Part shown: positions 1 through 9,022 of the stretch, in pieces
Layout of the letters: the number at the start of each line of letters is the position of its first letter
Position numbering within the stretch: position 1 is the first letter of the stretch
Source of the DNA: Clostridium nigeriense
GTDB lineage: Bacteria; Bacillota; Clostridia; Clostridiales; Clostridiaceae
DNA length: 64,000 bases
NCBI RefSeq assembly: GCF_900086595.1
Contig: NZ_LT575472.1
Coordinates: 561,599 to 625,598 of the forward strand
Reading direction: 5' to 3'
Program-made: the position numbers and the translations under genes
Notes under the pieces: generated by a model
What the model was told of the DNA's origin: nothing
Database searches by the model: none
What the model saw: the letters and a program-made list of their open reading frames with translations, nothing else

Positions 1-2
1 GT

Positions 3-1034
3 GAAAAGGAAATGTCTAAGGACTTAACAAATTCCAATGTAATTAATTTAAAAGGAGTTCTTTTATATTTAAAGGGAGAATTAGAGGATTCCATAGCCTT
101 ATGGAATATAAATATAGATTATAACAATGATAATATATCTAGCTCATATTTAAAGGATGCACAAAGGGATTTTAAAAGAAGAGAACTTTACGAAGAGGCA
201 GAAGAGTTAATATATAATTTAAATATAGATGAAGCAATAGATATTTTAAATAGGTGTGGAGAAAGTGATTTTAACTCTATAAATGTAAACAATGCATTAG
301 CTACATGCTATTTTAAAAAAGGTGATTATGAGAAGGTAAAGGAATGCCTAGAAAAGGTATTTAAATTAGATAAATATAATGATAAAGCAAAAGAAATTAA
401 TAAAGAGTTAGAAAGTGTTTTTAAATATAATGATAAAAGAGAAATTATAAATAAAGCTGTTTTAATGTTAGCTTTAAGTATATCAATTATATTAATAATA
501 TTTATAAGTAAAAATAACTTGTTTAATTATGAAAAAAATAATAAAGACCCATTGGGGGCTTTGAATAGTTTAGAAGAAAACCAACAAACTGAAATAATAA
601 TTAATGATGATATAGAAAATACAAAGGAAGAACAAGAAACTATAAGTGAGAAAAATCTAAGTAATGAAGAAATAAGAGAAAATTATATAAAAGCTACTGA
701 ATATTTTGATGAAGGAAAATATGAAGAAACAAAAGAATTATTAGAAAGGACTATTACTTATCTAAGTGGAGGTCATTTAGATGATGATATTATATTTTTA
801 CTTGGTTCTGTATGTGATGAATTAGGAGATATAGATAAAGCTATAGAAAATTTTGATAGATATATAACAGAGTATTCAGATGGAAGCTATATACAGGAAG
901 CTTATTATAAAGCTGCTTTACTATATAAAAATAAAGATATAGTTATAAGTAAAAGTTATGCAAATAAAATTTTAATAAATTACCCCAATTCTATATATAA
1001 TAATAGTTATGTAGAAGAAATAATGAATTCATAG
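3..1034 (+). CDS. TPR-repeat membrane protein, 5' end outside window
   Basis: Function not recognised beyond its architecture. The frame is open to the left edge, and the first ATG (position 12) has no correctly spaced ribosome binding site and lies inside what looks like the first TPR helix, so the gene probably starts upstream of the window. Numbered from that ATG, TPR-like helices cover about residues 7-120, one hydrophobic segment lies at 149-166, an acidic linker follows, and a second TPR block spans about 224-340, resembling the YbgF/outer-membrane-assembly type of TPR. One half should therefore lie on each side of the membrane. It ends nine bases before iadA and is probably co-transcribed with it. 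Such proteins usually scaffold protein complexes; no partner is evident here. Confidence 0.75.
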   Translation, partial: EKEMSKDLTNSNVINLKGVLLYLKGELEDSIALWNINIDYNNDNISSSYLKDAQRDFKRRELYEEAEELIYNLNIDEAIDILNRCGESDFNSINVNNALATCYFKKGDYEKVKECLEKVFKLDKYNDKAKEINKELESVFKYNDKREIINKAVLMLALSISIILIIFISKNNLFNYEKNNKDPLGALNSLEENQQTEIIINDDIENTKEEQETISEKNLSNEEIRENYIKATEYFDEGKYEETKELLERTITYLSGGHLDDDIIFLLGSVCDELGDIDKAIENFDRYITEYSDGSYIQEAYYKAALLYKNKDIVISKSYANKILINYPNSIYNNSYVEEIMNS

Positions 1035-1043
1035 GAGGGTAAA

Positions 1044-2219
1044 ATGATTAAAGTTATAAAAAATATTAAAATCTATGCTCCAGAGTATTTAGGAAAAAAG
1101 AATCTAGTTATATCATCCAATAAAATTGAGGGTATATACGATGATTTAGAAGTACCAGAAAATTTTATAAATATAGAAGTTATTGATGGAGAAGGAAAGC
1201 TACTTTTCCCAGGCTTTATAGATAATCATGTTCATATAAATGGAGCAGGTGGAGAAGGTGGTTTTAATATGAGAACACCTGAAATAATGCTTTCAGATTT
1301 AACAAGAGCTGGAATAACAACAGTAGTTGGATGTATAGGTACAGATGGTGTTTGTAGAGATATGGCAAGTTTAATAGCTAAGGCTAAAGCCTTAGAAGAG
1401 GAAGGTATAACAACTTATTGTTATACTGGCTCTTACGAAATACCTGTAAAAACCTTAACTGGTAGTATAAAGAAGGATATAATGCTTATAGATAAAATTA
1501 TAGGAATTGGTGAAATAGCTATATCTGACACTAGAAGTTCTCAAGCAACTTATGATGAATTAATTCAAGCAATAGCTCAATCTAGAGTAGGGGGCTTATT
1601 ATCAGGAAAATCTGGAATAGTAAATATTCACTTAGGTGATGGAACAAGAAAACTAGGGTACCTATTTAGGTTAGCAGATGAAACGGAGTTACCTATAACA
1701 CAAATTCTTCCTACTCATATAAATAGGAATGGGGAATTATTTAAATCTGGTGAAGAATATATAAATAAGGGTGGATACATAGATTTTACTACAAGTACAC
1801 CAGATAACTTATTAGCTCCTGGTGAATTAAGTGCAAGTGAAGCCTTAAGTATTTTAATAAAAAATAAATCTAATGTTGAAAATGTAACCTTCTCATCAGA
1901 TGGTAATGGTAGTATGCCTATTTTTGATGATAAGGGAAAATTAATAAAGGTTGGAATTTGTTCTGTAGCAAGTCTTTATGAGGAAGTAAAGAAGTGTATA
2001 ATAACTCATAATATTCCTATAGAGGAAGCTCTTAAAGTTATTACATCCAATGTGTCAAAGGTATTAAAATTAAAGAACAAGGGATTTATAGAAGTAGGAA
2101 AAGATGCTGATTTAGTTATAGTTGATGAAAAAACATTAGATATTGATACAGTTATAGCTATGGGAAAAGTTATGGTTAAAGATGGTGAAGCTGTAGTAAA
2201 AGGAACCTTTGAAAATTAA
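1044..2219 (+). CDS. iadA: Isoaspartyl dipeptidase (beta-aspartyl peptidase)
   Basis: A 391-residue amidohydrolase-superfamily enzyme, the usual IadA length. It cleaves beta-aspartyl dipeptides left after degradation of damaged proteins containing isoaspartate and acts in the cytoplasm. The metal-site motif FIDNHVHINGAGGEGG lies near residue 58, and later motifs include NIHLGDG (about 195), PTHINR (about 224) and FSSDGNGS (about 293), which fit the conserved His, Arg and Asp positions of the family. The start is supported by AGGAGGG seven bases upstream. It follows the TPR gene closely and ends at a clear terminator. Recognition rests on overall sequence pattern as well as motifs, so confidence is high. 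Confidence 0.93.
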   Translation: MIKVIKNIKIYAPEYLGKKNLVISSNKIEGIYDDLEVPENFINIEVIDGEGKLLFPGFIDNHVHINGAGGEGGFNMRTPEIMLSDLTRAGITTVVGCIGTDGVCRDMASLIAKAKALEEEGITTYCYTGSYEIPVKTLTGSIKKDIMLIDKIIGIGEIAISDTRSSQATYDELIQAIAQSRVGGLLSGKSGIVNIHLGDGTRKLGYLFRLADETELPITQILPTHINRNGELFKSGEEYINKGGYIDFTTSTPDNLLAPGELSASEALSILIKNKSNVENVTFSSDGNGSMPIFDDKGKLIKVGICSVASLYEEVKKCIITHNIPIEEALKVITSNVSKVLKLKNKGFIEVGKDADLVIVDEKTLDIDTVIAMGKVMVKDGEAVVKGTFEN

Positions 2220-2237
2220 AATATTTATTAAATAATG

Positions 2238-2264
2238 AAAAGCTGAGTTTCCTCAGCTTTTTTA
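2238..2264. terminator. Rho-independent terminator (bidirectional)
   Basis: AAAAGCTGAG, a four-base TTTC loop and CTCAGCTTTTTT form a 10-bp stem with T-runs on both strands. It lies between the convergent iadA and wall-hydrolase genes and can serve both. Confidence 0.85.
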
Positions 2265-2274
2265 ATATCTTTTT

Positions 2275-2838
2275 TTAGTATCCTGTTTTAAAAAATACAT
2301 GTTGACCAATGAGTTTGCTATCTGCTTTTTCAACATCCTGCATCCATGAGCATGTAGCTATAGCAGGATTATAGAAAAATAAAGCCTCATTAGTTGGATC
2401 ATTACCCTTAATAGCATCGTAAACTGCATTGTAGCATTCTTCTGTTGGAATAACATTAATTTCTCCATCAATTACACAGGAGAATGCATTTGGTTGCAAT
2501 ATAACGTCTTTTACACTATTAGGGAATCCAGGACTTAACACTCTATTTAAAATAACCGATGCAACTGCAACTTTACCCTCGTAGGGTTCACCTTTACTTT
2601 CAGCATAGACTATTTTAGCCATTAAATCTAAATCTTCTTTAGTTAGATAAACTGCGTTATCATTGTGACTAAAAACTTGAACAACCTCTTCCTTTGGTGT
2701 ATTTATTAAACTAACATTCAATTCTTCATTTAAATTACTCTTCCTCATTTCTGTGGTATTGCTATAAGCAAATACTTTAATATTAGCTGAAAATAAAAGG
2801 GTTAAAAATAAAATAGATAATGTTTTTAAATATTTCAT
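2275..2838 (-). CDS. Secreted SleB/CwlJ-family cell-wall hydrolase
   Basis: A 187-residue exported protein. Residues 1-24 form a signal peptide (Lys-rich start, hydrophobic core, FAYS). A Hydrolase_2 (SleB/CwlJ) domain fills about residues 70-187, with the typical MAKIVYAESKGEP, VAVASVILNRV, CVIDGEI and ALFFYNP segments; the Glu in YAESKGEP is the expected catalytic acid. SleB and CwlJ degrade spore cortex peptidoglycan at germination, but this protein lacks the separate peptidoglycan-binding domain of SleB, so vegetative wall turnover is equally possible. The start is set by AAGGAGG just upstream. An imperfect inverted repeat with TTGGAT/ATCCAA arms lies between 2857 and 2874, just 5' of the ribosome binding site, and may be an operator or leader hairpin. 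Confidence 0.85.
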   Translation of the reverse strand: MKYLKTLSILFLTLLFSANIKVFAYSNTTEMRKSNLNEELNVSLINTPKEEVVQVFSHNDNAVYLTKEDLDLMAKIVYAESKGEPYEGKVAVASVILNRVLSPGFPNSVKDVILQPNAFSCVIDGEINVIPTEECYNAVYDAIKGNDPTNEALFFYNPAIATCSWMQDVEKADSKLIGQHVFFKTGY

Positions 2839-2901
2839 AAATAACCTCCTTTTGGATAATATAATCCAAACATTATTATTACCAAAAGAAAAGTTTTAAT
2901 A

Positions 2902-3897
2902 CTAATTATTTTTTAGTTTAGACTCATAGGACTTATAAACCTTTAATATATCATCTCTTTTAGAAAATGCATTTTTATAATATTTATTAATTTCAGAAGA
3001 AAGCTTTTCTACATCAACAGCCGTTTTTTCATAGATAACAGCTTCTTTAATGGCATTAAGATAAATTGGATAAGAGTTTAAGTATTCGTTTAAGTTTTCA
3101 TATACTTCCATACAACCTTCAGGAATAGAAATTGAAGCTGATTTTTCTTTTATACTATTAAAAAGCTCTTCTTTTTTTAAAAGATCATCTATAATTACAT
3201 TTAAATCTCTATTATCTTCCCTAACTTTATTTATTGCTAAGGTTAAATCCTCATTTAAGTAAGTAAAGTCTTTATTAAAACCTTCAAGGGTATTAATGAA
3301 TTCTCTTTTTTGAGAATTGTTAAAATCAGAATCTCTATTTATTTTAATTAGTGTATTTAAATAGTTATAAAAATTATCAAAGAACTTTAAGCTATCTTCT
3401 GAAAACCTAAGGTTTATTCCGTTATCTTTTAATTTTAAATAATCTGATATGCAGTTTTCTTTAAAAGTATTGAAATTATTTAAAGCATCATTACTTCTAA
3501 TAGATTTAGAATCAGATAGAACTATTAAAGCATTGTTATATAAAGCAATAGTTGAATTTAAAGCATTAGATAAATTAGTTTTAATTGATGATATATCTTG
3601 GTTAAGCTCTTCTACCTCAGAAACTTCTTTTAAAATATTATTAAATTCATCAATTCCATTAGATAAGACTTCCTTACTAGTATTTGTATCTATAGTAAGG
3701 TCTTTTATACATTTAGAAAGAGTTAAGTTAATACTACTTATATCCTTAGATAGATTTTTTAAGTATCTTTTTGTCCTATTTTCTTTTGAATTATATGTCA
3801 TAAAAAATAAAGAAAATGATAATATAAAGAATAAGGTTAAAAATATAATAACAATATTTTTATGCTCTTTAACATAAGTAAAAAATTTTTTAATCAT
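2902..3897 (-). CDS. Unknown protein with N-terminal membrane anchor
   Basis: I do not recognise this 331-residue protein. After a short basic start there is one hydrophobic segment at about residues 13-33, then a long, highly charged and predominantly helical region rich in Ser, Asn, Lys and Leu with no Cys cluster, suggesting a mostly alpha-helical extracytoplasmic domain. The GGTGGTG ribosome binding site upstream of the ATG supports the start. It is read towards the wall hydrolase gene with a 63-base gap and is divergent from cdaA. An antisense frame inside it (3449-3877) has no ribosome binding site or family resemblance. A cell-surface role is a guess from the anchor alone. Confidence 0.7.
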   Translation of the reverse strand: MIKKFFTYVKEHKNIVIIFLTLFFILSFSLFFMTYNSKENRTKRYLKNLSKDISSINLTLSKCIKDLTIDTNTSKEVLSNGIDEFNNILKEVSEVEELNQDISSIKTNLSNALNSTIALYNNALIVLSDSKSIRSNDALNNFNTFKENCISDYLKLKDNGINLRFSEDSLKFFDNFYNYLNTLIKINRDSDFNNSQKREFINTLEGFNKDFTYLNEDLTLAINKVREDNRDLNVIIDDLLKKEELFNSIKEKSASISIPEGCMEVYENLNEYLNSYPIYLNAIKEAVIYEKTAVDVEKLSSEINKYYKNAFSKRDDILKVYKSYESKLKNN

Positions 3898-4051
3898 AAA
3901 ATCACCACCATTAAATTCTCTTTACATAAATTTATATTATAAAGAATCTTAAAATATTATTAAAAAAAGAATAAAAAAACAAAGTATTATACTAAGATTT
4001 TATTAATTGGTGTATAATTAATATATATAAGTAGTTGGGGGGGACCCTTTA

Positions 4052-4903
4052 ATGCAAGAAGTTTTAACATTTTTAAGTAACACATTAAAAAACATATCAA
4101 TATCATCAATTTTAGATATAGTGGTAGTAGCCTATATTTTTTATAAGGGTTATTCCTTAATAAAAGAAACAAGAGCTGAACAACTTTTAAAAGGTATTAT
4201 TCTAATGATTATACTTATACCAATAAGTTATATTTTAAAGTTAGAAATGCTTAATTTTATTTTGAATAAGACTCTTACTGTAGGTTTACTTTCTGTAGTT
4301 ATTATTTTTCAACCTGAAATTAGAAGAGCTCTAGAGCATATTGGAAGAAGTGCTTTTGAAGAAATTCATAATATTCAGGATGCGGAAAAGAGAAATATAA
4401 CAGTAAATGAAATTGTTAGTGCTGTAGGTAATTTAGCAGAATCTAAGACTGGAGCTTTAATTGTAGTTGAGCAAGCTACTAGACTAGGAGATATATTAAA
4501 TTCAGGAACTATACTTGATGCAAATGTTACATCAAATTTACTTGAAAATATATTTGTAGTAAATACTCCGCTACATGATGGTGCAACAATAATAAGAAAA
4601 GATAGAATATTAGCATCAGGTTGTGTTCTGCCATTAACAAACAATACAACTATAGATAAAAAGTTAGGAACAAGACATAGGGCTGCAATAGGATTGTCTG
4701 AGATTTCTGATGCTATAGTTATTATAGTTTCAGAAGAAACAGGAATTATATCCTTAGCTATAAATGGAAGATTAACTAGAAGTTATGATAAAGAAAAGTT
4801 AAGAATTATTTTACTTAAGATGATGCAACATAATGATAAGAAGAAGGTTAAATCAGCTGGGGAGAAGGTGAAGGCATGGATAAGAAGGAAAAAAATAGAT
4901 TAG
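4052..4903 (+). CDS. cdaA: Diadenylate cyclase CdaA
   Basis: A 283-residue membrane enzyme that condenses two ATP into cyclic di-AMP, the second messenger controlling potassium uptake, osmolyte transport and wall homeostasis. Hydrophobic segments near residues 18-32, 45-62 and 70-86 form the CdaA-type anchor. The DAC domain follows, with DGA at 176-178 (LHDGATII) and RHR at 208-210 (GTRHRAAIG), the two hallmark motifs of the active site. The start is set by a run of seven G bases about eight bases upstream. The last 28 bases overlap cdaR, so the two are translationally coupled. In many Firmicutes glmM comes next; here it lies about 6.5 kb further on. Confidence 0.95.
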   Translation: MQEVLTFLSNTLKNISISSILDIVVVAYIFYKGYSLIKETRAEQLLKGIILMIILIPISYILKLEMLNFILNKTLTVGLLSVVIIFQPEIRRALEHIGRSAFEEIHNIQDAEKRNITVNEIVSAVGNLAESKTGALIVVEQATRLGDILNSGTILDANVTSNLLENIFVVNTPLHDGATIIRKDRILASGCVLPLTNNTTIDKKLGTRHRAAIGLSEISDAIVIIVSEETGIISLAINGRLTRSYDKEKLRIILLKMMQHNDKKKVKSAGEKVKAWIRRKKID

Positions 4904-6132
4904 TAGTACCATTTATATGCCTTTTATTATCTATAGGCTTGTGGGTTTATGTTACAAATGTTGAAAATAAAATAAGAACAACAGAAATAACTAAAATACC
5001 AGTTGAATTAGTAAATTTAGATGCATTAACATCATCTAAACTAGCATTGACTCCAAATCAAGAATTTTATGTTACCTTGAAAGTTGAAGGTAATACAAAT
5101 GATATTAACAAAATAAAGAAAAGTGATTTTAAGGTACAAGTGGACTTAAGTGAGTATGCATGGAAAAAGGGAGAAAATAAGGTACCTGTATCCATTGTAG
5201 ATTATCCAATAACAGTTAGTATTAGGAACACAAATAATCTAACTATTTCTATCAATATAGAAGATATGGTTGAGAAATCTATGCCAGTTACATCAGATAT
5301 TAGAGTTACCACTAAGTCTGGATATTTTGCTTCAAAACCTAATGTTACCCCAGAAGAGGTTAAGGTAATGGGAGCAGAGTCAGCTGTAAATAAGGTATCA
5401 AAATTAGTAATAACAGATAAAAAAGAAGATGTTCATGAAGATATAGTGGATAATTATGAAATAAAGCCTGTAGATGAAAATGGAAGTGATGTTTTAGGTG
5501 TAAATCTTTCAGAAAAAATAGCAAAGGTAGAAATTAAGGTTAGCAAAGGAAAATCTGTTAATATAACTATTCCAACTATAGGTCAGTTACCAAGTGGAGT
5601 AAAACTAAAGTCAATAGACAGCAGTAGAAAGTCAGTAGAGCTTTTAGGGCCAAAAGAAATATTAGATACTATTAACGAAGTGAATACTAATCCAATAGAT
5701 CTTTCAACTATTACTGGAAATAAAGATATAAATCTTAGTGTAGTGTTACCAGAAGGAGTAAGTGTAGCTCAAGGTGAAGAGAATTTAACTGCAAGGGTTA
5801 ATGTTATTTCTATGATAACTAAGGAATTTAGCATAAAGGTAAGTATAACTGGAGCTAATGAAGGAATGAAAGTACTTCCAAGTAAAGAAAATGTAAAGGT
5901 CACTATTAAGGGATATCAAGATGAAATAGAAGGTGTAGTTGCAGATAATATATTAGCTACATTAGATATTAGTGGTTACAAGGAAGAAGGAACATTTGAT
6001 GTAGAGCCTAAAGTTAGTCTGAAAGGACTAAATGGTAATTTTTCTATAGAGGCTGTAGAAAAAATAAAGGTTACTGTTTCTAAAGAAATCGCACAAGTTC
6101 CACCAAACAATAATGAAAATAATAATGATTAA
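4876..6132 (+). CDS. cdaR: YbbR-domain regulator of diadenylate cyclase (CdaR)
   Basis: A 418-residue protein with one N-terminal membrane segment (about residues 9-26) followed by extracytoplasmic YbbR domains, roughly at 35-125, 130-215, 220-305 and 310-400, each beta-rich with recurring V..LD and VKV.V-like strands, then an Asn-rich tail. CdaR binds and modulates CdaA in the membrane, and its gene is nearly always adjacent to cdaA, as here. The start codon lies inside the cdaA coding sequence, preceded by GGGGAGAAGG. The gene ends at a strong terminator, so cdaA-cdaR appears to be a two-gene unit. Confidence 0.93.
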   Translation: MDKKEKNRLVVPFICLLLSIGLWVYVTNVENKIRTTEITKIPVELVNLDALTSSKLALTPNQEFYVTLKVEGNTNDINKIKKSDFKVQVDLSEYAWKKGENKVPVSIVDYPITVSIRNTNNLTISINIEDMVEKSMPVTSDIRVTTKSGYFASKPNVTPEEVKVMGAESAVNKVSKLVITDKKEDVHEDIVDNYEIKPVDENGSDVLGVNLSEKIAKVEIKVSKGKSVNITIPTIGQLPSGVKLKSIDSSRKSVELLGPKEILDTINEVNTNPIDLSTITGNKDINLSVVLPEGVSVAQGEENLTARVNVISMITKEFSIKVSITGANEGMKVLPSKENVKVTIKGYQDEIEGVVADNILATLDISGYKEEGTFDVEPKVSLKGLNGNFSIEAVEKIKVTVSKEIAQVPPNNNENNND

Positions 6133-6137
6133 TTAAA

Positions 6138-6192
6138 AAATATCATGTTTTGGTATTATAAGTTAAGTTACCAAAACATGATATTTATTTTT
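6138..6192 (+). terminator. Terminator after cdaR
   Basis: An 18-bp perfect inverted repeat (AAATATCATGTTTTGGTA at 6138-6155 and its complement at 6169-6186) with a 13-base loop and a following T-rich run. It closes the cdaA-cdaR unit. Confidence 0.8.
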
Positions 6193-6266
6193 TATAAGGA
6201 TATATGTTAAAATAAGAAATTGAAAAATATCTTTATAAAATATAATGATATAGAGGAGTAGATAAA

Positions 6267-7868
6267 ATGGCAATAAAAATTAATAATATAGCCTTAAGCA
6301 TAGATGAAGATAAAGATTTATTATTAAATAAAGTTTTGAAGAAATTAAAAATATCTAAGGATGAGGTGAAAAGTTTTAAGATAATAAAAGAAAGTTTAGA
6401 TGCAAGAAAGAAGCATGATATTAAATATGTTTATTGTGTGGAAGTAGAGCATAATAATGAGGAAAAGTTAGTTAAAAAACTTAAGGATAAAGATATAAAA
6501 TTAGAAAATCCATCTTATAATGCAGAAATAGAGTTTGGAGACAAAGAACTTAAAAATAGGCCAGTAGTAGTAGGCTTTGGTCCAGCAGGAATATTTGCGG
6601 CACTTCTATTAGCAGAAAAGGGTTATAAACCATTGGTGATAGAACGTGGAGAAGATGTGGATAAAAGAACAGAGACTGTTGATAACTTTTGGAAAACTGG
6701 AAAGCTAAATACTGAATCAAATGTACAATTTGGTGAAGGTGGAGCAGGAGCCTTTTCTGATGGTAAATTAACAACTAGAATTAAAGATACTAGATGTGAT
6801 TATGTATTAAGAGAATTAGTAAAGGCAGGAGCACCAGAAGAAATAACTTATATAGCTAAGCCACATGTGGGAACAGATTTATTAAAGGGAGTAGTAAAAA
6901 ATATAAGAGAAAAAATTAAATCTTTAGGTGGAGAAGTATTATTTTCTTCTAAATTAGAAGAAATAAAAATAGAAGATGGAAAAGTAAAATCTATTATAGT
7001 AAATGGAAAAGAAATTCAATGCGAAAACTTAATTCTTGCTATAGGACATAGCTCAAGAGATACTTATGAAATGCTACATAAGGTAGGGGTATTTATGGAG
7101 CCTAAGGCTTTTGCTATAGGGGTTAGAATAGAGCATCCTCAAGAATTAATTAATAAGAGTCAGTATGGAGAAATGTATAACCATCCAAGACTTAAGGCTG
7201 CTGAATATAGATTAACATACCAAAGTGAAAAGTTAAAAAGAGCAGTATATTCTTTCTGTATGTGTCCAGGTGGAGTGGTAGTTGCTGCTGCTTCAGAAAA
7301 TGAAAGATTAGTTTCTAATGGAATGAGTTATCATGCTAGAGATTTAGATAATGCAAATTCGGCTTTAGTAGTTACAGTAGGACCAGATGACTTTGAAGGA
7401 GACTCACCACTAAGAGGTATGGAGTTCCAAAGACATTATGAAAATCTAGCATATAAGCTAGGTGGAGGAAATCATAAGGCTCCTGTACAACTAGTAGGAG
7501 ATTTTATGAAAGATAAGGTTAGTACAAAGCTAGGAGAAGTTGTTCCAAGCTACACAGCAGGATATGTTTTTAAAGATTTAAGAGAATGTCTTCCTGAGTA
7601 TGTGGTTGAAGCATTAAAAGAAGGAATAATGGATTTTGATAAAAAAATTAAAGGTTATGGAAACTATGATGCAATTTTAACAGGTATAGAAACAAGGACT
7701 TCAGCTCCAGTTAGAATGAATAGAGATGAAAATTTACAAAGTGTCTCAGTAGTAGGATTATATCCAGCAGGAGAAGGAGCAGGTTTTGCAGGAGGCATAA
7801 TTTCAGCAGCAGTTGATGGATTAAAGGTTGCTGAAAAAATAATACAAGAATACAAACCAATGAAATAA
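6267..7868 (+). CDS. COG2509-type FAD-dependent dehydrogenase
   Basis: A 533-residue flavoprotein of the uncharacterised COG2509 family. A lysine-rich N-terminal domain of about 90 residues precedes the Rossmann motif VVVGFGPAGIFAALLLAEKG at about 95, then ERGEDVDKR and the FGEGGAGAFSDGKL segment typical of this family. A C-terminal FAD motif with GEGAGFAGGI lies near residue 508. The substrate is unknown; relatives are described only as FAD-dependent oxidoreductases. The start is supported by GAGGAG eight bases upstream. Terminators on both sides isolate it as a single-gene unit between the c-di-AMP genes and the butyrate genes. The reaction cannot be inferred from the neighbours. Confidence 0.85.
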   Translation: MAIKINNIALSIDEDKDLLLNKVLKKLKISKDEVKSFKIIKESLDARKKHDIKYVYCVEVEHNNEEKLVKKLKDKDIKLENPSYNAEIEFGDKELKNRPVVVGFGPAGIFAALLLAEKGYKPLVIERGEDVDKRTETVDNFWKTGKLNTESNVQFGEGGAGAFSDGKLTTRIKDTRCDYVLRELVKAGAPEEITYIAKPHVGTDLLKGVVKNIREKIKSLGGEVLFSSKLEEIKIEDGKVKSIIVNGKEIQCENLILAIGHSSRDTYEMLHKVGVFMEPKAFAIGVRIEHPQELINKSQYGEMYNHPRLKAAEYRLTYQSEKLKRAVYSFCMCPGGVVVAAASENERLVSNGMSYHARDLDNANSALVVTVGPDDFEGDSPLRGMEFQRHYENLAYKLGGGNHKAPVQLVGDFMKDKVSTKLGEVVPSYTAGYVFKDLRECLPEYVVEALKEGIMDFDKKIKGYGNYDAILTGIETRTSAPVRMNRDENLQSVSVVGLYPAGEGAGFAGGIISAAVDGLKVAEKIIQEYKPMK

Positions 7869-7879
7869 ATATTAGAGAA

Positions 7880-7914
7880 AATTCTGAAAATTTAAGTTTT
7901 CAGAATTTTTTTTG
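7880..7914 (+). terminator. Terminator after COG2509 gene
   Basis: ATTCTGAAAA, a six-base loop and TTTTCAGAAT followed by eight T bases. A textbook Rho-independent terminator. Confidence 0.9.
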
Positions 7915-7954
7915 TTACAATAGAAAGGAAAATATTTGTAGATTATATCATAAA

Positions 7955-7981
7955 TTGATATAAATTTAACAAAATTATAAT
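7955..7981 (+). promoter_or_regulatory. Possible sigma-A promoter for ptb-buk
   Basis: TTGATA (7955-7960) and TATAAT (7976-7981) are near-consensus boxes but only 15 bases apart, which is short. A second TATAAT lies at 8003-8008 without a good -35 box. The assignment is tentative. Confidence 0.4.
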
Positions 7982-8088
7982 GTAAGAATAAGAATTTAGG
8001 TTTATAATAGTTTTTATAGAAAGAAAATTCTAAATTATTAGGTAATACTTAATTGTTAAAATATACTATAAAAATGAGGGGTGCAGAA

Positions 8089-8997
8089 ATGAGCAAAAAT
8101 TTTGATGATCTATTACAAAAGGTTAATAATTGTGAAAAGAAAAAGGTAGCTGTTGCAGTAGCACAGGATGAGCCAGTGTTAGAAGCTATTAAAGCTGCAA
8201 AGGAAAAAGGCATAGCAGATGCTGTATTAGTTGGAGATTTAGAAAAGATTAAAGAAATAGCTAGTAAAATTGATATGGATCTTAGTGAATTTGAAATTGT
8301 TGATGAGAAAAATGTAAATAAGGCTGCTTTAGAAGCTATAAGATTAGTGTCATCTGGTAAAGCTGATATGGTTATGAAGGGATTAGTAGATACAGCAACT
8401 TTCCTAAGAAGTGTATTAAATAAGGAAGTAGGCTTAAGAACAGGCAAATTAATGTCTCATGTATCTGTATTTGAAATAGAAGGGATAGATAGATTAATTC
8501 TATTAACAGATGCAGCATTTAATACTTATCCAGATTTAAAGGCAAAGGTTCAAATATTAAATAATTCAGTTGATGTAGCTCATGCTTGTGGTATAGAACT
8601 ACCTAAGGTTGCACCAGTATGTGCAGTAGAAGTAGTTAATCCAGATATGCCAGCAACTGTAGATGCAGCATTAATGTCAAAAATGAATGATAGAGGGCAA
8701 ATTAAAGGTTGTATAGTAGATGGTCCTTTAGCATTAGATAATGCTTTATCAGAAGAAGCAGCAGAACATAAAGGAATAACAGGAAAAGTAGCAGGAAAAG
8801 CAGATATAATATTACTTCCAAATATTGAAACCGCAAATGTTATGTATAAAACATTAACATATACATCAAAATCAAGAAATGGAGGACTTTTAGTTGGAAC
8901 ATCTGCTCCTGTAATTTTAACATCAAGGGCTGATAGTTTTGAAACAAAGGTACACTCCATAGCGCTAGCTGCATTAGTTGCAGAAGCAAAAAAATAA
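8089..8997 (+). CDS. ptb: Phosphate butyryltransferase
   Basis: A 302-residue cytoplasmic enzyme that converts butyryl-CoA and phosphate to butyryl phosphate, the first step of ATP-yielding butyrate formation. It belongs to the phosphate acetyl/butyryltransferase family, with the motifs ADAVLVGD (about 41), [14 protein letters not shown] (about 98) and [16 protein letters not shown] (about 244). The reading frame extends to a TTG at 8053, but GAGGGGTG six bases before the ATG at 8089 identifies the true start and gives the normal family length. It is followed 25 bases later by buk, forming the classical ptb-buk pair. Confidence 0.95.
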   Translation: MSKNFDDLLQKVNNCEKKKVAVAVAQDEPVLEAIKAAKEKGIADAVLVGDLEKIKEIASKIDMDLSEFEIVDEKNVNKAALEAIRLVSSGKADMVMKGLVDTATFLRSVLNKEVGLRTGKLMSHVSVFEIEGIDRLILLTDAAFNTYPDLKAKVQILNNSVDVAHACGIELPKVAPVCAVEVVNPDMPATVDAALMSKMNDRGQIKGCIVDGPLALDNALSEEAAEHKGITGKVAGKADIILLPNIETANVMYKTLTYTSKSRNGGLLVGTSAPVILTSRADSFETKVHSIALAALVAEAKK

Positions 8998-9022
8998 AAA
9001 AGAATATGGGGGAGACTTTGTT

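Noticed and set aside
3449..3877. Plus-strand frame inside the unknown anchored protein gene
   Set aside because: The minus-strand gene has a ribosome binding site, basic start and membrane segment; the plus-strand frame is Leu/Ile/Ser-rich shadow.
8053..8088. Upstream TTG start for ptb
   Set aside because: GAGGGGTG is correctly spaced for ATG 8089, which gives normal family length; the TTG has no ribosome binding site.
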